DNA of 64,000 bases from Octodonta nipae. Taxonomy: Eukaryota; Arthropoda; Insecta; Coleoptera; Chrysomelidae. The notes beneath the pieces were generated by a model that was not told where the DNA came from, searched no databases, and saw nothing but the letters and a program-made list of their open reading frames with translations. Shown here one piece after another: positions 1 through 11,104 of the stretch (position 1 is its first letter; the number at the start of each line of letters is the position of its first letter). The stretch spans positions 100,117,869 through 100,181,868 of the forward strand of contig CM067220.1 in assembly GCA_034190945.1 (NCBI GenBank), read 5' to 3'. A program made the translations under genes and the position numbers.

Positions 1-640
1 TATATTTCAACCATCATATCCTACGGAGTAGGATGATAGTTACAGTAGGCAGTAAAAGTAAATGGTGGCCCATAGGCAGCCGAATGTAAAGGATGGTTCG
101 AATATAGGGTGAAGTGAGCGAAAAATGTTATTAAGTGTGGTCCATAAATATACCATAGTGAATTGTAGGCCGGAGAAGAATAATTGTTATACCGGGTGGT
201 TAAAAATTTTACAATAATGTGATACTTATGAGGTAGTAAACAGAGTGGTTGAGATATGTTATGCAGTGGAATTATTACAAAGTGTTATAATAAAAGAGAA
301 TTGAAATTAAACTGATTCATTTCGTCTTCGAAACAATTAGTTTACAGAGCAAATGTCCGCTACTAAAATTATTGTTCTTTGTATTAACTAACACAGTTTT
401 AAATTTATATTTAACACATTAAAGCTCAAAGTGTACAGTTATAATATAATATACACACTTTATTCAGAGGTTAAGTTGGGTTAACTGTACGCGTGATGGG
501 GTTAGATATTTTAATAATTTCTTTCATATAATGTCATCAAAACGGTCCAAATCATTATAATTATAAACGTTTGGACAAGACACAATGTCTGTCTGCTCAG
601 TGAGGTAAACATATTTTTGGCTTATTAAGTTAACGCGTAC
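1..640. repeat. Decayed short-period repeat array
   Basis: No gene is seen here. The first 300 bases hold several diverged copies of a short module built around 'gggtggttaaaaa', 'aggatggttcgaatata' and 'gtggttgagatat', spaced roughly 50-70 bases apart. The same module returns at 7390-7860 in this orientation and at 26400-27180 as its complement (accaccctgtataa). In all three places it lies beside or inside elements ending in AACCGACTTC/GAAGTCGGTT, so it may be internal to that family. From about 300 to 640 nothing else is recognisable. Confidence 0.55.
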
Positions 641-784
641 CAGTTCATTTTGTTTGTAAACTTTTACCTCTTAAATTTAAATGAAAATGTATCATTCTGA
701 AGTGTTTGCGATTTTCAATATTACCTGGTCTATTAAAAAGAGTTGAAAAAAAGTAAAAAGTTGTAAATAAAACGTTTAAAAAAC

Positions 785-1230
785 AATATAACCGATTTCC
801 AAGTATAACTATAAAGTTGAAAATAATTATAACAAAATACAAACCTAAACAATAAATAACACATTAAATGTTGTTAGGTACCTACACACAAAGTAAAAAA
901 AAAAGAACAGTAAAAGGTGCTCATTCTGTACAAATTATTTACCTACCTATCTAGTATATTTTTGTAGTCGGTGCCAAGCAACAATCAAGTTTGAAGAAGT
1001 TGTAGATTAGTACGCAAGGCAGCATTTCAGATTTGCTTGACACCGACTTCAACAATATACTAGATAGGTAGGTAATTAATTTGTACAGAATGAGCACCTT
1101 TTACTGTTTACATTTTTTTACTTTATGTGTAGGTAGATAACATCATTAAATGTGTTATTTATTGTCTAGGTTTGTATTTTGTTATAATTATTTTCAACAT
1201 TTTAGTTATACTTGGAAGTCGGTTATATTT
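785..1230. mobile_element. Foldback/MITE element with ~200-bp inverted arms
   Basis: Two nearly identical inverted arms (about 785-985 and 1033-1230) flank a spacer of about 50 bases. The outer ends read 'ataaccgatttccaag' on the left and 'cttggaagtcggttat' on the right. A third partial arm lies at 7853-8045. The small open frames that start in each arm are by-products of the repeat and look alike because the arms do. No transposase is present, so the element is non-autonomous. It shares the AAGTCGGTT terminus with the elements at 6672-8035 and 26211-28035. Confidence 0.8.
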
Positions 1231-1656
1231 AAAAAAATGTTTTTTACTCACATCGACATTTATATCGAATATTACTTTGACTAAGCTTATACTGTGTGAA
1301 CTACCCACATTTTCACTAGAATCATTTGATTTCAAACAAGCCAAATACTTTAAAGGCTATTTCATTAGTTATTCTAGGAGGAATGTACGGCTGAGCCAAC
1401 TACTACAACTAAAGTAGATGAGAATAATCAAGCTTCAAATCTACCAGATTTCAATATTTTTATTAGCACAACCCTCCCAACAAGCAAATATAGCTCAGAA
1501 AAAAATAAACTTGTCAATGTTGAAAAACATTTAGTACCTAATCACAGAATCTAATTCTTTCTATACACTCTGATGACCTTTTCGGAATAGAATACTTGGC
1601 TAGGGCTGAATAAAATCCAATAGTAATGAATACCATTTAATTGACTTAATAATACT

Positions 1657-1753
1657 TTTGAAGACGCGAGATGTAAGACCGTCATCTAGGATTTTCGAGA
1701 GAATTAGCACACAGAAAATCCTAGATGTCGGTCTTACATCTCGCATCTTCAAA
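1657..1753. repeat. 37-nt-arm hairpin carrying a dispersed motif
   Basis: Left arm 1660-1696 and right arm 1714-1750 are inverted copies with a 17-base loop. The right arm reads 'ctagatgtcggtcttacatc' followed by 'tcgcatcttc'. Single copies of the arm sequence occur at 13498-13528, 51722-51760 and 52148-52185. Inside the motif 'gatgt' and 'acatc' can pair, so each copy can form a small secondary hairpin. I do not recognise a named family. Confidence 0.75.
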
Positions 1754-2867
1754 TTTAACGAAATGTATCAAATACATAAAGAAGTGTTCGAGAGGACATT
1801 CAATTATGGGAAGCGCAACTGATGAAGGTTCCCTAACCAGAAACAATATATATTATATTGTCTTGCGTACAAAGGAATGACACCTCGAAGAGAGTTAATA
1901 ATACTTATTTGTCTAAAAATCTTACGAATATTGAAAAATTGTTCTAAAATTTTGTTATTGTTATGTCAGAGAAAATAATAATTTTCTTAAAATATGTTAC
2001 ATGTATGTTCTGAAAATAATGATTTTATCCTTGAAAAGGGTTATTATTAGATTTTGCCTTTTGAGGCCAAGTTGTTTCCAATCGATCAAATATTATTATT
2101 CAGGGACAACTTTGGAATAAAGTAGGTTGGTTTCGTTTAAAGTAATTTGATTTGAAATATAACATGTACAGACGTATATAAAAATACGTATATTTTGTCA
2201 AATTTGAAGGTAAGGAGGAAAGTATTTGTCAAAAGAAGTGAGTTGCATATTTTAACGAAACTGGTAAATATTTAAATACTGTTAAATTAAAGTTCCGTCA
2301 AAGATAATAATTACTTGTGAAATCGTTTACTTTTTTTGAAGAATTTATGTTGAATATAAACATTTTTCGTTTCAGTTTTCTTGCAAAGAAATTACTGAAA
2401 TACTGAATACTTGGGCTTGATATATTCTAACAAACACTTTATTACATTTTATTACCTTTGCTAACAATTCAAGACATCAATTTCGACTGTTTTTATATAT
2501 GCTGTAAGCACATCTAGAAATCGCATGTCTCTTTGTGAACCTTCACTTGACTTCAGAATGTTTGATTCTAGTTGGTTCTGTGCAGGCAACCAGCTGAATC
2601 TTATTTAACTGTAAACTTGACTGCTTCACGGCCAGAGCATCTTTCTTCTTAACACTTTTCGTCTGAATCTCTTAGTCATACAAAGGTTTTCCATGGTATG
2701 GGACTAGTCTAATCAGCTGGGTACTTCTTCCTTTACCGTAATGTATCTACTCCATTGTTTATTTCTTTAGTGCATTCCCTAGAAAAGGTTTCCTGCTCCT
2801 ATCCCTATTTGCTGTCTTTTTCTAATTAACATCTCTGTTAGAATTTGTCAGTTTTGTCTTGATTCTA
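1754..2867. other. No recognisable gene or repeat
   Basis: AT-rich sequence without a convincing coding frame, splice pattern or inverted repeat. The part from about 2440 may be the heavily decayed downstream portion of the antisense retroelement whose protease relic sits at 2868-2963, but no domain could be followed there. Confidence 0.4.
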
Positions 2868-2963
2868 TTAGATTTCGGACCACCTCAAAACTATGGGTTT
2901 GATAATAGATACACCAGCACCAGCGTCGAATATAATATGGGTGTTATTGTTATTGGTAGGACC
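2868..2963 (-). pseudogene. Retropepsin fragment of an LTR retrotransposon
   Basis: On the minus strand a short open stretch encodes IIFDAGAGVSIIKP, which fits the active-site region of retrotransposon aspartic proteases (hydrophobic residues, D-T/S-G-A, then hydrophobic residues). The catalytic aspartate is encoded at 2925-2927 and the triplet is DAG instead of DTG or DSG. A stop codon lies 19 codons after that aspartate, and upstream the frame closes at 2964-2966. No flap and no reverse transcriptase could be followed in the flanks. The gypsy versus copia assignment is open; the motif style is closest to Ty3/gypsy. Confidence 0.45.
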
Positions 2964-4424
2964 CTAGATGACTAAACTTCCGCTGTCCTTGCAGCATCTC
3001 GTTCTGGTCAGTTCTTGAGATCTAGTGGATTGTTTAAATTGGATGTTTCTAGATGTTAAGCTCTGTGGCTGCCTGACAATGAAGTCTCTTTTAAACTAGT
3101 ATGTAGGTTTGTATTGGAAATATTCTGGCCTTCTAGGTCTGGTTCCTTTAGAAGTACTTGTCATTAGTAGCGCAGTGTAAGCAAGAAGTTATTATGAAAC
3201 TAAAATTAAATAAATCAGACAGCGGAATATTGAGAACATAATGAATTCCTTACGGAGGAGACGGCAGAACAAATATTGGGAAACCGCAAAAAGCAATAAA
3301 AATTTTATGGATTTACAAATAATTTGAAAAAATGTCTGAACGAAGAAAGGAAACAACACTAAGACATGGTGAAAAATAATGGAGAGATCAAATTAAAATC
3401 AAATAAATATGGGAATACTGTTCCCACTAGGAAAACGTTATGGAGGAGGTGGTAGATCTAATAATGGGAAAAATTAAGAACCAGCAAAAATACATACATT
3501 TACAAGAACAAGTGAGACTTGGGAAGTAGGCAGATTGAGGCCCCACGTTCGATCTAGAACATAATTTTCGTTATTATAATTTTCATTTTCTTCTCTTGGA
3601 AATGGCTCAAAAGGAGGATTCGAGGCATCGAGTATTTCATAAATTTAGAGCGGATCTCACCCGAAACCTAGCCTGTTCATGTATATCCTGCATATTAAAA
3701 TGTATCAATATTATTTTTAAATTGTACTATAGTTCATAACTCAACTACAGATAAATTATTAAATTATAACCAATGCATTCTTTATTGGGTTTGGTCAGGA
3801 ATTAATTTTATTACAAAATCACTTCGTAATATTGAGCCATCACCATTTTAAAAACATGAAGTTGTTTTGGCAGAGTTTCTAGTTAACAAACGTAAGATGT
3901 GTGCTTTGCTGTATATAACGATGAACTCTGGTTAAATAACTTTCAAAACAACTGCTTAAATCATACATTTGACTATTAATAGTAAACAATTACTAAATAC
4001 AACATTTATTCTACTATTAGATCAAATGTTGTCATACATACAAAAGAGTAAAATAATGATAATAGGAGTAATAGGTTCTGATTAATTAAAGATTTGGGGA
4101 TAACTATTAATTTTAAATCTTACATACTAAATTGTCAAGTGACACAATTTTGTTGAGTTGCCAAGAGTTCTTTAACCTTACGAATTGCTATTCTCGATTA
4201 AGTTATATTCGTACAGCATTACTCTAAAATCAAATATTTTTGCATAGTTAGAAGTACAAAAACGGAGAAACAGATGAGACATTTTTATAAAAGTTATATT
4301 ATCAGAGAGATTCCCAACCTTTTATGATCTACTAGAAAAAAAATTCCAACGCCTCCTTTTAAATAATAGTTAATTACACCTATGCTATATGTCTGTCTAT
4401 TAATAATCATAAATTAAAAATGGA
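2964..4424. other. No recognisable gene
   Basis: The part up to about 3180 may be upstream gag of the antisense retroelement, but no zinc knuckle could be confirmed. From 3180 to 4424 I see AT-rich sequence with no supported feature. Confidence 0.4.
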
Positions 4425-4516
4425 TTCTCTCTCTCTCCCTCTCTCTCTCTTTATCACTCTCTCTATCTCTCTCTCTCTTCTCTCTCTCTCTCTTTCCTTA
4501 TTTCTCTCTATCTCTC
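4425..4516. repeat. CT-rich microsatellite
   Basis: About 90 bases of imperfect CT dinucleotide repeat, interrupted by short cc, tta and ta changes. It lies directly downstream of the hAT transposase relic on the minus strand. Confidence 0.95.
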
Positions 4517-4529
4517 GTCGGCTTTCAAT

Positions 4530-5440
4530 TTGGTTAACATCCGTCGCAAATCACTACACAGTAAATTAGCTGCTGCACAGAAGTCACACTCAACCAAATA
4601 CTGGAGTCTCTCCGAAAACTCAGCACGAAGAGCGTCCAAGTGTTGACAATAAGTAAGCAAATCTTCCTGTTTTACCGATAAGCTTATAATGTCGGAAAGT
4701 GACTTTATTCACCTCTTCATTTTTGGACGCAATCAAGTTTCCGCGCAGTTCATAGTCTCTGTTTTTTGAAGAAAGTCCCATACTGAGTCAAATAGATTGA
4801 AAAAACGATTCAAGTAAATACCTTTTGAGACCCGAGGTAGTTTTGTGTGACGGAGCAAGCGATTGTAGTCTTCATCATTTTTACTACAATATTGCCCAAA
4901 CAATCGGTCATTTTAGAATTGCATCTGCTGCTGATAACGTTCATTAAGATTTGCAACCAAGTGCTCAAGAGGCGTAACAAATGTATAAAGAGTACATTTG
5001 GGTACTGCTTATTTTAAATGCACTATGAAACCCTTATGACGCCCTATTATTGCTCGAGCACCATCTGTAGTAACTGATAAAATATTTCGAATAGGAATTT
5101 CTTTCTGTTGAATAAAACCGGGTATTAAGTATGGATTCTCCCTTTATGTCGGTTTCCAAATTTTCTGCAAATAACTCTTGACAATTTTTTTCTTCTTTAA
5201 TTAATCGAACGTAAACCAAGACTAGTGCTACGTTATCTAAAGTTGATTCATGGAGTTGAATAGAAAAGTTTTGAACTTTTTAAGTAATCATATAAAGATA
5301 GTTCAATGTTTTTAGCCTTTTCATCTATTCTTCTTTGCACTGTATTATTACTCAAAGGATTTTTTATGATATCTGATAGCGTCTTATATGAAGAACAGTT
5401 TTAATTATCTCTTTCAATGCTGCCATAATTAATTCCTCAC
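4530..5440 (-). pseudogene. hAT-family (ZBED5-like) transposase relic
   Basis: Read on the minus strand from 5440 towards 4530, several frames together match the middle and C-terminal part of hAT transposases of the ZBED5/DUF4371 type. EELIMAALKEIIKTVL is followed by a piece ending in the FSIQLHEST signature, where family members have a core like 'QLDEST', so the acidic residue is replaced by H. Then come LVYVRLIKEEKN (about 5180-5225) and a later stretch LEHLVANLNERYQQQMQF. The longest unbroken piece is 61 codons (5034-5219). Stops and shifts break it repeatedly, so it is dead. At its 5' side coding similarity ends abruptly at 5440, where a 'cggcggatccag' terminus begins, which suggests a second element inserted there. 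Confidence 0.6.
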
Positions 5441-5980
5441 CGGCGGATCCAGACTACTGCTTCAGGTGGGGCAATCTCGAGTTTCATGGGAGGTGACCTC
5501 ATACTAAATTTACACAGACAGGAATTTGGGACTTGCTTTGGTTTTGCACACATTCCATTTCCTCGATGATTGTACTAACAAAAGTCAAACTGCGGTTTCA
5601 ACTCATAGAAGTGATGATAGTTTCTGTCTTTACTTGATGAAAATTCATTTTAATATTATTTTAAAATAAACACACTTATGTAATTTTCACTTAAATTTAT
5701 TTACTATAGACAGTTGTTTCACTAGGTTACTGGCTTCTTCAGAATACTTTAGTCTTACTTTGTATTCTAAAAAAGCCAGTAACCTGGTGAAAGAATTGTC
5801 AATAGTAAATAAATTTTAGTGAAAATTCCATAAGTGTATTTATTTTAATATAATATCATAGAAGTGAATTCTTGGTGAAAGATTTCCCTTTTTTTAGTTG
5901 TAAACTCGGTGACTTTGAAATTTTGAAGCAACGGAGGGGGCGATCGCACCCACCGCCTCCCCCCTTTGTATCGGCTCCTG
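5440..5980. mobile_element. Probable hAT-type MITE with degenerate ends
   Basis: The left end reads 'caccggcggatccagac' and is followed by a G-rich stretch. The right end is a C-rich stretch running into 'gtatcggctcctg', an imperfect inverted match. Ends of the form CAGTGGCGGATCCAG are typical of one hAT group and also occur at 8272-8423. No clean 8-bp target duplication was found, so the exact borders are uncertain. The element contains the separate palindrome at 5660-5850. Confidence 0.45.
5660..5850. mobile_element. Palindromic MITE, ~85-bp arms
   Basis: Left arm about 5667-5750 ('cacacttatgtaattttcac ...') is mirrored by right arm about 5762-5845 ('... gtgaaaattccataagtgta'), with a loop of about 10 bases. 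The arms differ at only a few positions. The element has no coding capacity. Its position inside the hAT-type element makes it the younger insertion. Confidence 0.75.
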
Positions 5981-6526
5981 GTTGTTCTATCTCCTTCATA
6001 TTTAGAACACGATGCAGAAAGGTTTGATATATACTCACTGATAAAGAAATCGCGAGATGTTTAAATATTAAGTGATAAGAAAAAAGTTTACATGAAAAAA
6101 CATTTACCAAACAATACCAAATTTTCTTCATTTATTCCTTACTATAACATCCATGTTTTAACCAGAACAATATTAAATTTAATCATCTAGTTCTGATAAA
6201 TCTTTTTCTTTTTTATCAACATATTTAAATGCTCTAGGAGCCTAGAAGGCTTCATAGTTTCATTTGATATTTGATATTTGTTACGGTTTTAATACAATTA
6301 TCTATTAACCGATTTGTAGAAAATTATAAAACTAATGGCTATAATGACTTCTTTATTGCATCAGTCCCGCACGATCACTGGCGAAGCACACAAAAACAAT
6401 AAGACAGAAGAGCCTTGCCTTTTAAAGATTTGATTTCGAGCACGCAACAACTTGCATTCCTTTGTTTGCTTGCCTTCTTTATATATGCGTTGATATGCCA
6501 TTTCTATTTTTCAAATGTAAAAACAC

Positions 6527-6667
6527 AGTTTTGCACCCCAACACCAAACCTTTATTTTAAACACTCAACGCCGTTTTAACAACTCTAAGTTGTCAACATC
6601 AAGAAGTAAGCCGAAACGGCGTTGAGTGTTTAAAATGAAGGTTTGGTGTTAGGGTGCAAAACTGTGT
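6527..6667. repeat. Long near-perfect hairpin, ~55-bp arms
   Basis: Left arm about 6527-6583 ('acagttttgcaccccaacac ...') and right arm about 6612-6667 ('... gttagggtgcaaaactgtg') pair almost completely around a spacer of about 28 bases. The arms share the core 'aaacggcgttgagtgttt'. It ends only a few bases before the AACCGACTTC terminus at 6672. It may be a palindromic MITE or the terminal hairpin of a larger element. Confidence 0.8.
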
Positions 6668-6671
6668 TTAT

Positions 6672-8035
6672 AACCGACTTCCAAAGAGGAGGAGGTTATC
6701 AATTCGTCGCGTATTTTTTCGCTTTTTTTTTTGTATGTATGTTACCTGATTTCTTCTCCTGTGGTGCACCATTTTGAATGAATATGGTCTTGTTTAATAG
6801 AGTATATATCCGGATTGCTGAAACTTCAAATTTTGGAAAAGAATTCTATTGGTAAAGTGATAAAATTTGTGAATGAACACATGCGTGCATGGAAATCGAC
6901 CAATATCCCTAATATTTTAGTCGATTTTTCGATAACCCTTATGGATGTGTATAGTTTTTTAACGTTTAATCTATTAAGGAAGATCCTTAGGTGATCTCAT
7001 ATACTTTTCTGCGACGTGCAACTTGCAGTTTTGCAGAAAATTCCAAAATTCTTATCAAAAATTTCATCGAAATGACATAACGGACATTTCCTCATAAATA
7101 TTTTAACTCCAACGTAATAGTGCGGTAATTTTAGGCACTGGAAGTTTTAATTGCGAATTTGAAAATTTTCTATGTACATCTCAAGCATATAGGTAGTAAA
7201 GCATAGTATTTTCGGCTCCTTAAATCAATGAGTACTAAGCTCGTTTTGTTTGTATACGAGGCAAATACCTATTTAAATGCAAATTTTTCCATTTTGCGAA
7301 GACGGTGCTTTTGGTTGTCACATTCTCCCGGCTTAATAGAAAATTCAGTGACAACACATGTAAAACTTTAAACTGCTATTTGGTACGTTTATAGACAGGG
7401 TGTTTATTAATAGCAAACAAAATCACAAAGTAAAGTGATAGAAGGAGTTGCATTTATATGAAGATTGAAATATAGGACGGACTAGAATGATAGTGGTCCG
7501 TAGGCAGCCGTATATACAGGATGGTTGGAATATAGGGTGGACTGGACGTTTGGTGGTATAAAAATGTTGAAAAAAATGTGAAATTAAAATTATATAGGGT
7601 GATTAAAAAACTGTTATATGATGTGGACATAAGCAAATCATATACAGGATGGTTGAAATATATGCTGCAGTTGAATTATATTTATACAGTGTGATTAAAA
7701 AATTATTTCTCTTATAGCCCATAAGAAGTTGCATAAAGTGTGGAGAGGAATTAATGTTACAACGGACGATAATATAAAATGTAAAAAATGAACTAATTTA
7801 TAGGCTAGCCCACAAGGAGTTATATACTATGGTTGAAATATGGACGGATTTGACTCCGGCTTCAAAATATACTTGATTGGTAGGTAATTAATTTGTACAG
7901 AATGAGCACCTTTTAATGTTTACATTTTTTACTTCCTGTGTAGGTACCTAACAACATTGAATGTGTTATTTATTTGCTAGAGTTGTATTTTGTTATAATT
8001 ATTTTTAGCTTTTTAGTTATAGGTAGAAGTCGGTT
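6672..8035. mobile_element. AACCGACTTC-ended non-autonomous element
   Basis: It starts with 'aaccgacttccaaagaggag' and then 'gaggttatcaattcgtcg', and ends with 'aggtagaagtcggtt'. Sequences beginning AACCGACTTC with an 'aggaggaggttctcaattcg' type continuation are, from memory, among the most widespread insect repeats. The interior holds runs of T and sentence-like modules ('tagtcgatttttcgataacc') and, at 7390-7860, the short-period 'gggtggttgaaatata' array. Its last 180 bases equal one arm of the foldback at 785-1230. It has no coding frame of its own. Confidence 0.55.
7390..7860. repeat. Short-period repeat array (gggtg-gttgaaata module)
   Basis: Diverged modules such as 'acaggatggttggaatatag', 'tagggtgattaaaaaactg' and 'acagtgtgattaaaaaatt' recur about every 60-90 bases. 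They match the array at 1-300 in the same orientation and the array at 26400-27180 in the opposite one. No coding function is apparent. Confidence 0.65.
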
Positions 8036-8244
8036 ATATTTTTTTAAAAATGTTTTATTACATTTGTGACGCACCAAAGGTTCCACAGCCTTTCCATTCT
8101 ATCTTTCAGCCAATAAATCTCTTATTCATTATTTTAACCTCTCAAAATAAAAATAACAAATTATCTATGTTAGCAAAGCTTACAACATATTCACAAGCAA
8201 GTATAAAATAATAACTGTTGTAAAAAAACGCTTTTTTATCAATT

Positions 8245-8553
8245 CCACAGGCGTAAGGCGGTGGCCCACACCACTGCCGGAACCAGGCGGTGGGCTAAGG
8301 GGGTGACGCCCCCCCAAATCATCAGAGTGGTATGCTTTTTTAGTGTTTATTGGGCGTCAGTGACGTCAAGCCCCCCCAAACGAGATCAAGCCCCCCCCAA
8401 TGACAATCCTGGATCCGCCACTGGTCCACACCGCCCACGGCCTCGCGGCGCAAAGGGCCTCGCGCCTTAATTTTAAATGATATTTTATTTTATATTCCCT
8501 TCTTCTGGCATCGCGAAATGTACCTTGCCCACTTTAAGTTAGGTCTTGCGCCG
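8245..8553. mobile_element. Outer GC-rich hAT-type MITE, split by an inner MITE
   Basis: The left end is near 'cacaggcgtaaggcggtggc' and the right end near 'cttgcgccgccactg'. The right end fits a CAGTGGCGGCGCAAG type hAT terminus, and the left is a degenerate version. Removing the inner element at 8272-8423 joins its two GC-rich halves into one continuous block. The base composition contrasts sharply with the flanks. The 78-codon open frame through this block is an artefact of GC-rich repeat. Confidence 0.55.
8272..8423. mobile_element. 152-bp hAT MITE with 8-bp target duplication
   Basis: The left terminus CACTGCCGGAACCAGG and right terminus CCTGGATCCGCCACTG are imperfect inverted repeats. 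The flanking octamers GCCCACAC (8264-8271) and GTCCACAC (8424-8431) match at seven of eight positions. An 8-bp duplication is the hallmark of hAT insertion. Poly-C/G tracts lie just inside both ends. It sits within another GC-rich MITE. Confidence 0.8.
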
Positions 8554-8629
8554 CCACTGGTGTGAAGTGTAGTAAACTCAATATCCTGTTATTTTTATTT
8601 CGATTTTGCTAATATTTCTTTTTAAAATG

Positions 8630-9215
8630 GTTGGTCCTCGAAATTTGATCGATAAATGTGATTATTTTGGTGAAGCTGGCCGTAGCCTGTAAGATATTAT
8701 TTTAGAACGCTTAGTTATACATTTATTAAAACTGGTAAGGAGCAGAACAAGAACCGTTCTGGTAGAAAACTGACTACAGAAGGCGCAATGGTAAACATGT
8801 TAATCAGTCTGAATCAATAAGAAATATAATTGTCGATTACGAAGTACTGTTTTCAAAATACTTAAAAAGAATAAATTCTACCTATAAATTTGTTTTGCGA
8901 ACTAACAGAAGACGATCCACAAAGATGAACCGAAAACTGGGACAACATATTTACAAATGTTGGACAAAATCCTAATTATTTCACATGTTTGCTTTAATGT
9001 TGAAGATACATTTAATTTGAACGGGCACTATCTTTGTCTTGTCAGACACTGATCTCCAAGGCTATTACTTAAAGGCCATATATAATTTTCTCAAGGCATA
9101 ATGCTCTCTCTGGCTGTTTTTAACACTTTTTTCCAAATGATGGATTCCCGACATGGACATATACAATTAGCAGAGAGATCACCATATCTTAGCCCATTTG
9201 ATTTTGTCGAAGGCG
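8630..9215 (+). pseudogene. Decayed Tc1/mariner transposase
   Basis: The relic opens at an ATG near 8629 with MVGPRNLIDKCDYFGEAGRS, matching the N-terminal helix-turn-helix region of Tc1/mariner transposases. LTEDDPQR follows near 8900, and then EDTFNLNGHY near 9002-9035, the counterpart of the 'SDEATFYLNG' block holding the first catalytic aspartate; that aspartate is no longer visible. The piece PYLSPFDF near 9190 corresponds to the 'ARSPDLSPLDFF' block with the third acidic residue. Frames shift at least three times. The family is the same as the better-preserved element at 49374-50864. Confidence 0.7.
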
Positions 9216-9229
9216 AAGTTCAGTTTGTC

Positions 9230-9815
9230 TTTTTTCTTCTGATTCTTTAAGTTCATCTGGCCTATTTTCTTCTAATTTAGAAAATAAATCTTCAATTAAA
9301 TTGTGTTGTTAGCTTTTAAAGGTAGTAGCCAGATTTTGTTGTCTTTCATCTATTGCAATTAGATGATTGCTTTAAGCTTTTTTCTCTAATCTGCTTCTCC
9401 TTCAAATCTCATTTTCCAATATTTTATTTAATTTTTCGTTAAGTTTCTTTATAAACTCCCTGAAATTTTCTTTGCTTTGCTAGTCTCGTCCATCATCATT
9501 TTGGTGCTTCTTATTGTTGCCATGAATAAATTTAGATTTTAAAACCTTTTGGTCTCATAAATTGCTGAGAACTTATTGAAATAATTGATTAAAAATCACG
9601 AATTTCGTCTGTACTACTATCGCTCTGATATATTTCATCACTCTCTGTTGAACTGAACTGCTGCTGAACGTTGACGTTGGCCTATATATACCTATAGCAT
9701 TCGCTCTTGAACCTTCCCGTAGTAATCCTGTCTTTCTATTATTCATTGTTTGAAAAGGATTTGAATTGTCATTAATCGTGCATTTAGGGAAATAGTTTTT
9801 GGTCACCAATTTGTT
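9230..9815 (-). pseudogene. Charged coiled-coil relic, possible retroelement Gag
   Basis: On the minus strand an open frame of 78 codons (9573-9809) is followed in shifting frames by charged helical sequence such as IKKLNEKLNKILENEI, DERQQNLATTFKS and LFSKLEENRPDELKESEEK. The QQNL spacing resembles the 11-residue repeat in the Gag-like piece at 55057-55179. No zinc knuckle is visible. Calling it Gag is an inference; another element-encoded coiled coil is equally possible. Confidence 0.3.
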
Positions 9816-10974
9816 TATTCGGAGAGGTAGTTTTTATTATTATAGGTGATTATTTCCATAAGGTTCTATTTTTAGTAGCAAAAATTAAACGTTGTAATAA
9901 TATCAAAGAAATAATCGTTCGTTTTAAGTGTTTTGAAATTGTCCCTTAAGGTAATGTTGGTGGTTATTAGAACTATTGCTCAAGTTTCTGAGACCTTTCC
10001 ACAGACCAGTGTTAATATAAGCCTTTGCCATATGATTGTTACTATGGGATTTTTTTTCGTCTAGGAGATACGATTTCAACATGTCTGCACGTACTCTCTG
10101 TAGATGTATCATTAAGCCAGAGATCAGAAATTTTGAACACGTATAATTCTAACAGGGGCTTGTGTATTACAGATTTTGGTAAGTGGGTTAATTTAATATT
10201 ATTAAAGACTCCACTTGTCAACAAATTTTTAGTTGCAATTCTACTCGATTTCTACGCTCTCCAAGTTTTATACCCTCATAATTATTCTGGAAATCCTTTT
10301 AACCAGCTATTTCCAAGTCGGATTTACTCCAATTTTCTTTAAGATGGTTAATTTCTAATATTTTGGCAGGGTAAAATAAAATGTTATAACAATATAATCT
10401 ATAAAATAAATTTTACTCAAGCAATATGCTTGAGGTCTTTTCTCTATAACGTCATTGCTATGACTCTGATGAAAAAGTTTGTCAACAAAAGTTGTTCTGA
10501 ACGAAATTATCTAACACAGTTGATGACTTTTATTTATTGGAAAATACTGAAAAAGAAAATATATAAAAATTTTAAAATTATAGTTTGATGCTAAAGATTT
10601 ACTCAAATTTGTCTGTACCGGTGCATTAGGAGAGCTGCCAAATCTGTAATAATGGATGAAAATGTGTGAAATATTTTCAGCACATAGGGGTGGAATACCT
10701 TTATGATGTACAGAGGTTGAAATCAGATTTTTTATATTTTGTAACCGTTTTGCAGCGTTTGCTTTTATTTCTTAAATCAGAACTTTACAAACAATTTGAA
10801 ATATCGTGATCATTTTTTATTCTACAAAATAGTATAGAAAGGTCTTTCTGAGATTTTTAATTGGTACTTACGAATAATGTTCTGCTACAAAAACCAAAAA
10901 GAGCGTTTTAACTTTGACTAAAGATAATATAATTGTATAATATTACGATTTTTATTCAAGATTTAACTCAAAGT
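9816..10974. other. Unassigned; overlapping open frames on both strands at 9924-10342
   Basis: Between 9924 and 10342 frames of 60-105 codons are open on both strands and overlap, which suggests low stop density rather than a gene. The minus-strand peptides (for example IKLTHLPKSVIHKPLLELYV) could be retroelement debris, but I cannot name a domain. From 10343 to 10974 nothing is recognisable. Confidence 0.3.
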
Positions 10975-11100
10975 TTCAGGAAAATTAGTGCTCTATGTGT
11001 TCCGAGATTGTGGACTGTAAACCAAAAGAATGTGAGATAGGAGATAGTTGAAATACTTCTAAATAGATTTCAGCGAGAAGGGTCTTTTTGAAGCGCATAG
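10975..11100 (+). pseudogene. Mariner (SETMAR-type) transposase fragment
   Basis: The conceptual peptide contains RKISALCVPRLWT and later EILLNRFQREGSF. It matches the segment between the DNA-binding region and the catalytic core of mariner transposases, where the family pattern is like 'RKLCARWVPRLLT ... CLxRFQRDP'. Only about 40 codons survive, with stops. The fragment ends where the 3' end of the antisense LINE begins (about 11105). The same module is present in the deleted mariner at 35154-35728. Confidence 0.65.
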
Positions 11101-11104
11101 TCCA

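Noticed and set aside
645..1417. Similar hydrophobic peptides MYFVIIIFN... on both sides of the foldback
   Set aside because: They come from the two inverted arms of one repeat and occur again wherever the arm does.
8261..8470. 69-codon open frame rich in P, R and A
   Set aside because: It is created by GC-rich MITE ends and runs across two nested elements.
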